A stretch of 64,000 bases of DNA from Lotus japonicus (taxonomy: Eukaryota; Streptophyta; Magnoliopsida; Fabales; Fabaceae), in contig NC_080043.1 of assembly GCF_012489685.1 (NCBI RefSeq), forward strand, positions 83,468,292-83,532,291. Reading direction: 5' to 3'. Position numbers and translations under genes: made by a program. The notes under the pieces are model-generated. The model was not told where the DNA came from, did not search any database, and worked only from the letters and a program-made list of their open reading frames with translations. The stretch's first letter is position 1. The number at the start of each line of letters is the position of its first letter. Positions 24,981 through 35,977 of the stretch are shown here, piece by piece.

Positions 24981-25535
24981 TCTATCTTGAATCAGGTTGC
25001 TAGCGTATGTGCTATGTTATGCAATTATATTTGAATAGCATGTTTTTCTCTTTATTATGTGGTAATTGCATAGAGTTAACCCTTTCTATTTGCTACTTGT
25101 TGTTTGGGCGCTTAACGCTATTAGGCGAAGGAGAGCCTTCCACTGAAGCTTAGCTGTTCGAGTTGGAGACCGTGACTGTGGGCGGTCGAGTAAAGGTGGA
25201 TAAAACAGTTGCATCTTCCTTTTTGGGGGACTATGTCTGAGTTTCTTCCTCCATCTGAAAACTCTGTTGTTTAAACCTTATTTTCGCCACTTGTCTAAGT
25301 GAGCGTACTTATTTTGGAACCCCGTTTATGGTGTCGTGAACTACTCTATGTTATGTATACTATTATGTCGGGAAACAGGTTATTTAAATAAAGTTATGTA
25401 ACGCTTCCAACCCTATGGTATTTAGTCTTTTCATTTTCAAAAAAAATACCCTTGGATTTTAGGGATTGCATAATAGTCCTTAGACTTTGTTAGGTTACTA
25501 ATGTGACTCCTCAGTTGAGAAATTGGGGGGTTACA

Positions 25536-25810
25536 ATTGTGGTCGTGGCCACAGGAAGGTTTCTTGCGAAGTGGATTGTGCATAACTTGTCTCCATCCTA
25601 ATGGACTCAAATCTGGATCAAATCAGGTATCATTCGCAAGCTAGTATCCTTAGGGAGATCTGAGAGCTCATGGTTGGGAGCTGGAAGATTAATGTGTCTT
25701 GGATTCATCCCGATGGTAACCCTTTGTTTTCTTCTGGTGTGCGGGTTGTTGGTCATCTTGAGTCTGAGCTAGAGCTCCTCTTGCTGAGGGATTCTCTAGT
25801 AGTTCCTTAA
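25536..25810 (+). pseudogene. LINE-type RNase H domain relic, downstream half
   Basis: It continues the frame broken at 17883: CGRGHRKVSCEVDCA, later SILREI-ELMVGSWKINVSW (with stops). These match the second half of the plant L1 RNase H fold, including the VSCEVD strand. Internal stop codons show it is dead. Confidence 0.65.
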
Positions 25811-26575
25811 TTATCAGATTTTTCGGTGTGTTCCTTCCTGATATATAGAAAAGAGAAAAAAAAAACGTATTTAACCTTTTTTAAATGAGTTTGAATGAAT
25901 CGGTGTACTAAGAAAATGTAAAAGAGTACTAGTTAAGACAACATTAGATAAACTTGATTAGTTCACATTATGATGCACCATTATCTTACAATCTGAAACA
26001 TGAGGGACATGACTCATTTCACAACATTATATCCCACTTCATTCACCATTTTTCACATTCAACACGGATAATAAGGAACTCTCTTCAATCGTCAATATAA
26101 GAATTAAATAACAATTTCACGTCCTTTAATAAATCTAATTAATTTAGTTAATTGGATGAAAGTTATTCTCAAATTTTATCCACTTTCTAAAATTACACAC
26201 ATGTCACTTTCTTAATTTCTATGCATTATTAATGTTTGTGAGAGTGAAAATAGAAAAAAAAAAAGTTCAATTAAATAATGATATTCATGTCAAAAAATAA
26301 TTAATGCAACACAAATTTCAAGTTGAATCTTATAAAAACGGTCAAGCTCAAGCTATACCACGACTTTGGTTCTTATATTAGGGATCGAGAGTATCTAAGC
26401 GTTTGTCAATACAACAAACATGCCTAAACCCACATTTACTAGTTTGTAAATCAATATGAATTGGTCGAGTTCTAATATGCATTATCCTATTTAGCTCATC
26501 TATCAGAAATAAATTTTATTTAATGTGTTTAAAACAATAAAATTTACACTCAGCATCAATAAATGGACACCTTTA

Positions 26576-27030
26576 CACTTTGTTTGGTAGGATAGAGAGA
26601 GATAGTGAAAATAGAGTAAAGAAGAGAGGAGTTGAGTAGAGAGAAATATGTGATAAAAAGAGTATATTGATACGTTGTTTGGTATGGTTGATATAAAGGA
26701 GAGTGAGATAAGAAATAATGAGGTGGAAGAGAGAGAAAAAAGTTAAATTTTAATTAAAAAATATTTTTTTTTTAAAAGTCAGAATGCAGATTAGTGGCGG
26801 TTTAGACCGCCACTAACTACTACAAAAATGAAAAAATAAAATAAAAAAGCAACCTAGCCTGATTCTCTTCGCAAAACGCGAAGAGATCAAAAAGTTGAAA
26901 AAAGCCACCCTCAAACTCTCTATCACCTCCATTATTACACAACCAAACAAAGAGAGAAACGCAATCTCTCTCCTATCTCTCTCTCTTCCCTCAATCTCTT
27001 CTCCATCTCTCTCCCACCAAACAAGGCATT
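26576..27030. mobile_element. Tourist/PIF-Harbinger-like MITE
   Basis: The left end is CACTTTGTTTGGTAGGATAG and the right end, reverse-complemented, is TGCCTTGTTTGGTGGGAGAG. TTA flanks both ends (26573-26575 and right after TGCCTT's complement), the 3-bp duplication of PIF/Harbinger elements. The interior is GA-rich on the left, CT-rich on the right, and carries a palindrome AGTGGCGGTTT...CCGCCACT near 26795-26817. Confidence 0.6.
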
Positions 27031-27068
27031 AGTGAAACAAATGTCTGCTTTCACTTTTTTATATCTTA

Positions 27069-27532
27069 CACTTTGTTTGGTTGTGAAGAGAGAGATAGAG
27101 AAGAGAGAGTAGAGAAGAGAGAAGTTGAGTAGGGAGAGATATGTGAGAAATAGAATGAATTTAAGTGGTTGTTTGGTATGATAGAGATAAAGAAGAGAGA
27201 GATGAGAAATAATGAGGTGGATAATAAATAATACAAAAAGAAAAATCATTTTTTTATTTAAATACACTTTTGCCCCATCAAAGCAAGATTGGTGGCTTTG
27301 CTTTTTCTATCATTATGGCCCATTTCATGGATAGAATTGTGAAAACAGAAAAAGAGCACAACCTTAACCTCTTTCTTCGCGATTTGAGAAGAGGTTTAAA
27401 AGCACATTGGACCCACATGTATACTCTCTCTCCTACAGGAAATCAAACCAAACATAAAATGAGATTTCTCTCTTCTCTAACTCTCTCCAACCTATCTCTC
27501 TCTTCACAAACTCACTTCTACCAAAGAAAGTG
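27069..27532. mobile_element. Second Tourist-like MITE of the same family
   Basis: The left end CACTTTGTTTGGTTGTGAAG pairs with the right end, reverse-complemented, CACTTTCTTTGGTAGAAGTG. It lies about 40 bp from the preceding copy and has the same GA-rich left arm and CT-rich right arm. TTA precedes the left end, but I see no matching TTA on the right. Confidence 0.55.
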
Positions 27533-28997
27533 AGCAAACAATGTGCTAGTTGAACACAGTCTCTGTGTGTTAGTTGACATTATGGCTACAAAAACACAGT
27601 AAATTTAGTTACCTATGTCAGTGTACTTGAGCAAACAAAGTATTTCATAGGCTTAAAAATAATTAATGATTAATGCATCACAAACTTCAAATTTCTTCTT
27701 ATAAAAAATACCAAATTATATCACGACGTTTAGTTCTTGTATTAAGAACTGGAGGAAGTACCTAGCAGTGTCAATAAGCAATCATAGACCATATGCATGG
27801 CCTTAACCCACATTCACTAGTTTGCAAATCAATATGAATTGATCAAGTTCTAATATGTATTGGAGAACGGAATATAAGTAGAAGCAAAAGGAGTATTATA
27901 TGGCTGTGATATGGAGGCCATATCTGGGAGTACATGTTATAAGATGCAGCATCGGAAATTGGACACGCTCCTCCACAAAGTGACAAACGGGAGAGTTACG
28001 GGATCATAAGCATAGGCACGAATAGCATTGCAACTATTTATCCTTCCAAAACATTCCTTCATAATGGAAAGAGTGGAAGAACTTTTCCTTTTTTAATTCT
28101 TGTTTTTTCTGCTTTGTTCTCCTCATATCACCAATCTGCTTGGTGACATCTCTCTCTGGATCATGTTTGATTTGTTTCCTTGTTGCTACATATTGGTCCA
28201 ATTGGACCCGGGATCTGAAGCCAATTTTGTGGTGATATTTAAATTCAATTCAAATTGAGGGGTTTAAAATTGATAGTAAATAATGGAATGGATTTCAATT
28301 CATCACTTTTTTTTATGCCTTATCAGGCCATACCTCTTTTCCTAACAACAAAATACAACCAACCAACATGATACCATGTTCAAGTTTAGAGTAAAAGCAT
28401 TAAAGCCCACATACACCTGAATCAGTGTACTACAACAGCAGCACCAGCACAACACTGACTTAACCAAAGCTCCCACCAAATAAATAATAAAACCCCTCAA
28501 TTGGGAATAACCAATAAAACCCATCAATCAAAAAAGCCTTTCAATCATCAACCAGTAAAGGATTAACCAACAAAAAAGCCTTTCAAACAACCAGTAAGGG
28601 ATTAACCAACACTGCCCACCACCTTTTGTAGTCCGAAAAGATGGAACAAGTGGGAATTTTTTGGCAGCAGTTGACAATAATGGGGAATCCATTTTCTTCA
28701 TCATAGATTGCACCCCAATGATCCCCCACCTACAAGCACGTTAGGCCTTGCTACCTGAATGAACTAAATGTAAGTGAAACAAATCCTTAAAAGGACTACA
28801 CAGCTTCGGCATCACAGAATAACAGATTTACAGGCACCACAGACAAAAACACACCATTTCATAGATGCTACTCCCTAGACTTCCTTCACAGCTTCAACAA
28901 ACTCTCCAAATTTCTTAGCAACTTCAACTTCTTCAATAATGTTAGATATAGATTCCCTCAAGATATGTTTTACTCCTAGGCAGTTATAAGTTATAAC

Positions 28998-29526
28998 CAA
29001 GGGCGTATCTAGGGAGAGGCAGGCAGGGGCCATCGCTCCCCCCAAGATTTTTGAAATGGCCACCGACTATAGGTATTTTTCCAAGCCTGAAAGAAGGAAT
29101 TTGAAGTTCCAATTGAGACATTATCATTCACATGTTTCTCAAGATCCTAATTTAGGAAAAATTTCTAGTTTATCCGAGTTTTACCAGAAGTTAGTTGAAA
29201 CAGGAAAAACAACAATGTTTCAACTTGTTAATAGATTGATAGGTCTTGTTTTGACACTCCATTTTTCAACAACATCTACAGAGCGATCTTTTTCTGTAAT
29301 CAAAGTTGTTAGGACTCAGCTTCGCAACAAAATTGAAAATGATATTCTCATAAATTTATTAGTTGTTTATATCGGGATACCATAATAAATAAATTTAGTA
29401 TTATGAAAGAACGAAGAGTTGTATTTAAATATTTTTTTACTATTTAAAGTTTATATAACTTTCAATGGAGATTTTTTTAGTCTTATATTTCACCTCCCCA
29501 ACAAGAAAATCCTGGATACGCCCCTG
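28998..29526 (+). mobile_element. Nonautonomous hAT element (529 bp) with 8-bp TSD
   Basis: Terminal inverted repeats are CAAGGGCGTATCTAGG on the left and CAGGGGCGTATCCAGG on the right (reverse complement). Perfect 8-bp duplications GTTATAAC sit at 28990-28997 and 29527-29534. Inside is only the 3' end of a transposase gene, so this is an internal-deletion derivative that would depend on an active hAT elsewhere. Confidence 0.9.
29056..29385 (+). pseudogene. hAT transposase C-terminal dimerisation fragment
   Basis: A 109-codon remnant. HFSTTSTERSFSVIKVVRTQ and LRNKIENDILINLLVVYI match the hAT C-terminal dimerisation domain (T-x-x-x-E-R-x-F-S, then L-R-N-x-M/I). The zinc finger and catalytic DDE core are absent, so the fragment cannot transpose. 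It resembles the MYM-type/TTF hAT branch found in plants. The ATG at 29056 is probably not the original start. Confidence 0.85.
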
Positions 29527-29819
29527 GTTATAACCCCCTCCTAGGCAGTTATAACCCTCTTTCAAGAAATCGATCATGTTGAGCTCACTTGAAAGTTTCG
29601 ATGGACGGTTTTGTTTCTTGTTCACCCATCCAACTATAAGGGCAGAGTCACTCTCAATAACCAGATTCTTAAATTGGAATTGCTGGCAAAATAGAAGAGC
29701 ATTTATTCTTGTCTTCCATTTTTCTACCACTTCAAATAGGTTAATTGGGGTTTAATATTTTACCTTCAATTACATACTCACACGAATACAATCGTTTAAT
29801 GTCTTGTGGTATTTGAATA

Positions 29820-30077
29820 CTATCTCTGTTTCAATATAAGTGTCCACGTAAAGAAGATGCACACATATTAAGAAATGCAATTAATTTTGTTAAAACATAT
29901 CATTTGTTTCTTTATTTTACCCTTTACAGTGTACTTTTATCTCTCCTCATTTATTCTTTTCATTGTAACATTATATGTAAAAACATCAATTAATGCTCAA
30001 TTGAAATTCTAAATGGACAGTTATTGTGAAACAAACTTTTTCTCTCTGAGTGGACAGTTATTATGAAACGGAGGGAG
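29820..30077. mobile_element. Stowaway-type MITE
   Basis: The left end CTATCTCTGTTTCAATATAA and the right end, reverse-complemented, CTCCCTCCGTTTCATAATAA are inverted repeats. TA flanks both ends (29818-29819 and 30078-30079). CTCCCTCCGTTTC is the classic Stowaway (Tc1/mariner) terminus. The subterminal GTGTCCAC / GTGGACAG pair extends the inverted repeat. Confidence 0.8.
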
Positions 30078-30299
30078 TAGTAGTTTTATTCCTCTTAATT
30101 GAATGATATGTTGGAAAGCATCAGTTTCATTTTGTGCTTTAAGTTTCAATCATCCTCTTAATATCTTTTAAATACTATCTTTGATGGGCTTGGAGAAGTG
30201 AAGTAAAAGAGGTTTCACAATCTTATAAGAAGAAAAAGGATGAGCACAAGAGAGAATAGTATTGATAGACATAGAAAATACAAAATGTGCTTTCCCCTT

Positions 30300-31050
30300 C
30301 TTTTGTGTATTATGAGCATTGTTGTAGAGACTCCACATTGTTTAGGTTTTGAGTGCACATTACCTTGTTGTCCTTGCATGCAGCTGTGTTAACCTTGTGG
30401 AGCAAACCCGACAATAGATTGCACCGAAGGTCTGCCAGAATTTTTGCTTTCAAGGCAGTGGTTTGTCCACGGCGCAATCTTTCCTTCCTAATATTTCCAA
30501 CATGCTTCACATACCCAAATTTGGCCCGCAGACATGGAGAAATAACCCAAAACCTCTCTTTCATGGTTTTGTAAGTCGCAACCTATCTCGCTTAATCCCG
30601 GATTGCCTTTCGAAGCCCCTCTTTCATGGTTCCGTAAGACGCAACCTATCACGCTTGGCTCCGGATTGCCTTTCGAAGCCCCATCCACATTGAATTTCAG
30701 AAGTTCTATAAGAAGGGGTATCCATGTTGATTGTCTCCGATCCGGGCCAAGCGAGATTACGCCCTTCCCATAACTGTCAATTCTGTAGCAATGCAACATA
30801 AGCTGATCTGTTGTTTCCACTTGCATAACACATAGGGAGCAACAACCTTGATCCTACAACTCTATTCCCTTCAAAAGATTCATTTGGCTTGCTATTATAT
30901 CTCTCTGAACCTGCCAAAGAAACAACCCACTTTTGGTATCTTCTTATGAATGGTACGTCCTCCAATGCAAAAATTATGGATTCCACCCACCAGCAAACAA
31001 CAATCCCACGTGCAAAATTAAAACATGTTATCTGAAGCACAGATTCTTAC
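30300..31050 (-). pseudogene. LINE-type RNase H relic with an internal tandem duplication
   Basis: The minus-strand frame 30826-30488 has LKFNVDGASKGNPEPSVIG, the D-G-A-S-x-G-N-P motif of plant RNase H domains, then LGYFSMSAGQ. Its middle part (GASKGNP through NHER) occurs twice in a row, from a duplication of about 65 bp at 30554-30683. Upstream frames (31040-30777) and downstream frames (30564-30310) are out of register. It is a decayed retrotransposon 3' end. Confidence 0.65.
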
Positions 31051-31644
31051 ACTAATTTTTTTTTTTTAAATAGTTTTGAACACTAAGCAAAATTGTTAAT
31101 TTTTTTCTCTCCATTGGATCACACATATGTGAAGTTGCTTACTGATTAAAATTAAGTAACGGTTGTTTTGTCATTTCTTATTTGCTTTTGATTAAAAAAA
31201 AACTTTTTTCTCTCCTCCATTAAGTAAAAAAAATATAAACGCATGGGTTGTTTATGGAATAATTGAAAACTATCACTAGAATAAAATCTATATGAATTGT
31301 TTATGCATTGTGTAAACTATATGTGACAATTTAGGCACAAATAAATACTGTTAAGCAATTTAATAAGTAGCAACCACACCATTGTAATGCTATAAGAATT
31401 GCATTCTGTTCTTGCTATCCATGTTGGACTAATGAATTGAACTCTACAAGCACAAGCCAGTTGAGCCTAACAGGGACAGACTACAGGGTCCTGGAAGATT
31501 TGGTGGCACATTTAAAATGCAACGCAATGAGCATTTGTTACTTAACTCATAAATTAGGTATATTTCATTTGATTTAATCTTCCATCATCATTAAATGAGA
31601 ATGCGACAAAGAGCAATGTCAATTATCACGAGCAATACAAATTA

Positions 31645-31673
31645 CTAGAAATTATACCCGTGCGTTGCACGGG
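31645..31673 (-). mobile_element. Helitron-like 3' terminus
   Basis: On the minus strand a stem-loop CCCGTGC-AAC-GCACGGG (31673-31657) is followed after 8 nt by CTAG (31648-31645) and then T. A short hairpin shortly before CTRR with insertion at A|T is the Helitron 3' end signature. The element would extend to the right; I could not place its 5' TC end. Confidence 0.5.
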
Positions 31674-32099
31674 TTTATTTATAATTTTTAAAAAATTATA
31701 TATGATTATTATAGTTTTAATAAATATATAAATATTAAAATATTTTTAATTATAAAATATAATAAATTAAATAATAATTGAGGTGAGACATTTCATTGAA
31801 TAGAATTAGAGTTCTCTAGATTTAAATAATTAATATCACTCAAATTTAATAATTGATTTTTTTAAAAAAAGAAAACTTTATTGAAACACAATAAAAATGG
31901 GAACAACCTTCTCATTTAGATAATTGCATTGGGTCACAACATACTCATATCTGTTGTTCCCTACCACACCCTTGATTTGCCAAAAAGTTTGTCACAGTGT
32001 TTCCCTCACGCAATACATATATGCACCACACCAACACACTGAATTATAGACATCTGATGATCTATATGATTAAATACATGTTCCAATTTTCATGACCTC

Positions 32100-32550
32100 T
32101 TATCTCCTCTAGACATTCACCCAACCACTAAAGAGGAATCACTCTCAACCACCACATTTGAAAATTTAAATTGCTAGAAAAATAACAAAGCATGTAACAC
32201 TACTTGAACCTTCGTCAAAAGCCCACAACTATTCAGTTCCTTTTGCAAAGTAACCTGAAACCTCCCCTTCTTGATCCCTCAAAACCCTGGCAATACTACT
32301 CACCACTGGGTTCCCTTTCGACGCCCCATCCACATTACACTTCAAAACAGTGGCTGGCGGTGACTCCCAATACATTGTACGTGGCATCTTTTGTTTTCGT
32401 GGCCATTCATTACGCTCAAAGCCTCTAGCAAACTGTTCCAAATCATATGGACAATCATTCTACTTTCCCTTAATCCACCAAAACACACAAACCAAGCAAT
32501 AGTCTTATATATGTTCAAGAGAAATAACTTTGTTATTAAACACGCATGCA
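32100..32550 (-). pseudogene. LINE-type RNase H relic
   Basis: The minus-strand frame 32441-32229 contains VLKCNVDGASKGNP and VLRDQEGEVSGYFA, the first strands of the RNase H fold. A second frame (32551-32342) overlaps its upstream part out of register. It is the third RNase H relic in this orientation within 4 kb. All three share DGASKGNP or the following region but differ in detail, so they are separate insertions or an old duplication. Confidence 0.65.
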
Positions 32551-33374
32551 TTTCTCTCTAGTAATTGATATTAAATAATTAGCCCTGAAGTAGTCTTAAT
32601 ATTTTATTCATTTAAAAATATAGAAATTCATTATGTGAATTTGAAATATATTCAAGTAATAAGTTTTTAATATCATAAATAAGTTATAGTGACATATTTT
32701 CTTACACTTTATATCCACAATGAAGTAATTTTAACTTTAAAAATTATAATAAGAAATGATTTTTTAGTGTAAATAATTATTTATTAAATTTAAATTTATT
32801 GAACTTTGGTTATAGTTATTTTACTTTTTTATTCTTTCTCAATCATTTTTACTAATATATAATAGATCAAAAATTATATTTGAAGAACTTTTTTCAACGA
32901 ATACACACACATTATAGTTAATGGTAAATACCTATAGAGTGCCACTTTTTATTTAAAGACTACTTTTTCTTAATTATTTTTAATAAATATTATTTTATTA
33001 TAATTAATTTTAACTCTCAATATTTTTTGTATATCAAAATATTACTTAGTTTTATATTAATTTTCTCCCCTTCAATTTATGATTGATAATTAATATTCTA
33101 ACATTTTTTAATTACTATTGAATAAAATATTTTCTTATAAGTAACTAAAATTTATAATTAATAGTTAATACAATTAACACAAACATGAGTTTTTTATTAT
33201 TTAAGGAATTTTCTATTTTTACTATTTAATATATAGTACTGCCATTTGATTTAATGTATTTTTTTTTATACTTGATGATTTTTTTTCTGAAATAAAGAAA
33301 TAATTTTATTATTTAATATAGGTAGCAAAATAGTCTCTAGTTAATTTCTTTCAGTTTTCAATCTTTATATTTAA

Positions 33375-33404
33375 CTAGTATTTTTTACCCGTGCGATGCA
33401 CGGG
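33375..33404 (-). mobile_element. Helitron-like 3' terminus (second), with a degenerate third copy at about 33504-33530
   Basis: The minus strand has CCCGTGC-ATC-GCACGGG (33404-33388), then 9-10 nt, then CTAG (33378-33375) and T. About 120 bp to the right, a decayed copy (CATGTATCGCACGGGTCA) with similar flanking ATATTCATTTTTGTT suggests tandem Helitron 3' ends. Confidence 0.5.
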
Positions 33405-34266
33405 GATATTCATTTTTGTTGTTTGTGTGATATTTATATTATTTTTTTAAAGACAATTTTTGGATTAAAAAAACAAAATGTATTTTTGATATAAGAAACT
33501 ATGTGACCCGTGCGATACATGGAGAATATTCATTTTTGTTTATTGTATGTATTTTTTTCCAAATCTGTGTTATTTATTTATGTTTATTGAAAGAAAATTT
33601 ATGAATTTATAAAGACTTTTAAGATTGTTTGCAATAATACCCTAATGCAAAGCTTCTATTACTTCATCAATGTATTCTTTATTGACTTCAAGTAATCTCA
33701 TCGCATAGCACACGTCCTTGAAGATGTCACATGTAACTTCATATACTTTTCTTATGTTTGGAAATGAATAAGGCCCCTTTGTGAAATTTAGCAAAAACCT
33801 CAGATAATATTCACCTTTTCTATGCCCTGTAATTTCTCACAATCCGTGTTATTGTTGTACATATACTTTGTAATTTATCAAAATCTGTAATTTCATATAC
33901 TTTGCACACGTCCTTTTTTTTGCATCAAAAGTTTATAACATCCTACAGAATATCATAACTGCTTTTTTATTTTGGTGAGTATTTTTTACATCCATAAAAA
34001 GTTTAATGTCAAAAAATCCACCTTCATTATTAAATATATAAATAAATATTATTGTTATATTCTCAAATTATAAACTAATTGATAATGTCTTATGGAATTT
34101 CATAACTCCAAATTCTCTTTTATTTCAAACATGAAAGGCAAATAGCTATGGGAGAAAAGGTTTATGGAAAGTTTTTTTTATATGAAATTTAATGTGAAAA
34201 CATCCGATAATAAAATTTACTATATGATGGATCCTTTCCAAAGAGATTCTGCATCCTGGAGAACAG

Positions 34267-34520
34267 CTTAATTAAGCGTTTATGGTCATAAGCGCTTATG
34301 ACATAAGTGCTTATTCATAAATTATTTTAAAATATTTATTGAAATAAATTGAAAATAAGCTATATATAAGCATAAGTTCTTTTTCATAAGCTATTCTGAG
34401 TAGCTTATGAAAATAAGCTCAAAACAGCTTATGATAGGCCATAAGTCATAAGCTGTTTGCATAAGCTCTCCCAAACACTGGGGTAAGAGCTTATGCTATC
34501 AGATAAGCTCAAATAAGATA
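34267..34520. mobile_element. Palindromic legume-style MITE, copy 1
   Basis: About 250 bp made largely of the palindrome family AAGCGCTTAT / CATAAGC / AGCTTATGA, AT-rich, able to fold end to end. It is closely similar over its whole length to 38874-39114 (shared ATATATAAGCATAAG, GAAAATAAGCTCAAAACAGC and ATGCTATCAGATAAGCTCAA). No coding capacity. Confidence 0.7.
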
Positions 34521-35880
34521 TTTTAATAGATACAACATTGTGGAGTGCGAAAGCTCACTTGGAATTTACTATATTCATTTATTATTATCATGAGGCAATA
34601 CTAATTTACACCTCAAATATATGGAAGGGAAATCGGAATGTCTATATAAAATAAAATTTGAGAACTTGCGTGTATTACTATTTATTCAATATGGTTCAAC
34701 ACTTTTTTTGTCTTCTTGAGGTGTTCTTTTTTCTTTATCTTGTGAACGGATGATAAATAAACTCTTTTCTTTCCAAAAAAAAAAATTAATCATGTAGCCA
34801 CTTAAATTGTGACGGTTGTGAGATTTTGTTTCTATCAGAAATTTGTTAATTATTAGAAGGAAGAAGAAAAGACATGAAAGAAGCAAGAGAATATAGATAA
34901 CATTTTTCCTCTCTACTAAATTCCTATTATTAAATTTTCTCAAATTCAATATGATAACATTCATATTGTATAACTGAACACTAATGAGTATACCTAATAA
35001 CTATCCAGTATTTAAATTTTGGTGTAACATTCATATTGTATAACTAACATTATGATAACATGGGCTGGATTTGTCAAAGAGCTCAGAGCCTTTGAGGACG
35101 TTCTAATTTCATGGGCTGGTACAGATTTATCATCTTCGTAGAGATCATGCCACACAAATCCATTCTTGTAGCTTCTGAATCAGAAGAACAAATATCAATA
35201 TTATTGTGGAAATCTATTGCTTTAGAAGGTTGTGCAGGTAGGACCTGTAAAAAAATATTTCAAGTCACCATTAAATTATACCCTAGAATGAGAAGGATTG
35301 AAATCAAGAGTAACCACACATTTAATGAACAATTTTCATCCTTCCCTAAGTCAGTTTTCATGATAGTACTGCCTTCAAATGAACATCCAACAAATGCACC
35401 TGCAAGTAGTATAATTGTCAAATACAACCCGGGAGAAGTTAATTCAACCTCACCCAGAATATAAAAAACCAAATTGACACAAATCAAATCATCAAGCCAA
35501 AAACTCCAAATAAGAGAAACAACCATGAAGTTCAATCAATATAAATGAGGCTCAGTTCAAAGATTTTAGAGGTTACACTATTAACTTCCAAACATTAATT
35601 GAGAACTTGACCCAGTCTGACTTATATGAATTTCATTTGCAGCATGCTTGTTCATTATTAGTAGTTTCAGAGTGTCTTTTTTCTTAGTCCAATCCAATTC
35701 AGCCTCCTGAAACCCAATTTAACCATCATATGACAGTGAAATCTGAAGAGTGTATGCAGAGGAAAGATTAAAAATAGAAAGGAGAAAGCTGTTGATTTGC
35801 TCTGATATTTTCTGCAACAGGAAATTAATTAAGAAGTTCAGCTAAATGAGATTATCTATCATCGTAAGCTCCTCAAGTGA

Positions 35881-35977
35881 GGCTGCTCCTAGTCATAAAC
35901 AGTACAACATCAATGATATAAGCAAAGCAACTTCAGTTTGGATAATAAAATTGGTCAAGGTGGATTTGGAGTTGTTT
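35881..35977 (+). pseudogene. Receptor-like kinase ATP-loop fragment
   Basis: One frame reads KQYNINDISKATS and, after a 1-nt frame change, SLDNKIGQGGFGVV. This resembles the juxtamembrane and glycine-rich ATP loop (GxGxxG) at the start of plant receptor-like kinase domains, where 'L-x-N-K-I-G-x-G-G-F-G' is common. Nothing recognisable as kinase follows. It is a short captured or decayed fragment, about 95 bp. Confidence 0.45.

Larger units (their letters stand above)
17884..25535 (+). mobile_element. Outer long LTR (about 3.5 kb without insert), solo-LTR-like, split by an inner LTR
   Basis: It starts TGTAAGACCCAAGTTTTTAG and ends GGGGGTTACA, the TG...CA ends of an LTR. It occupies 17884-18889 and 23011-25535, and the two parts are collinear with the related inner LTR across the break. 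A TATA box (CTATATATA, 18592-18600) and a purine-rich leader mark the U3/R boundary and set the orientation as plus. The flank on the right, ATTGT, matches ATGGG on the left only in part, which suggests a worn 5-bp target duplication. No gag-pol is present. The long LTR and TGTAAGRCCC start resemble Ty3-gypsy chromoviruses or LARDs; that family assignment is inference. Confidence 0.75.
28875..29735 (-). pseudogene. LINE-type RNase H relic, interrupted by a hAT element
   Basis: On the minus strand, 29735-29535 reads ...FKNLVIESDSALIVGWVN and FLKEGYNCLG. After the hAT insertion, 28997-28875 continues YNCLGVKHILRES and ends VEAVKEV plus stop. ESDSALIVGW and the final H-R-E region are characteristic of the RNase H domain in plant L1 retrotransposons and domesticated copies. 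The YNCLG segment is present on both sides of the insertion. Non-functional. Confidence 0.7.

Noticed and set aside
35111..35464. Plus-strand 117-codon frame
   Set aside because: No motif; the opposite strand (35535-35260) also has a long hydrophobic frame, which suggests both are chance.
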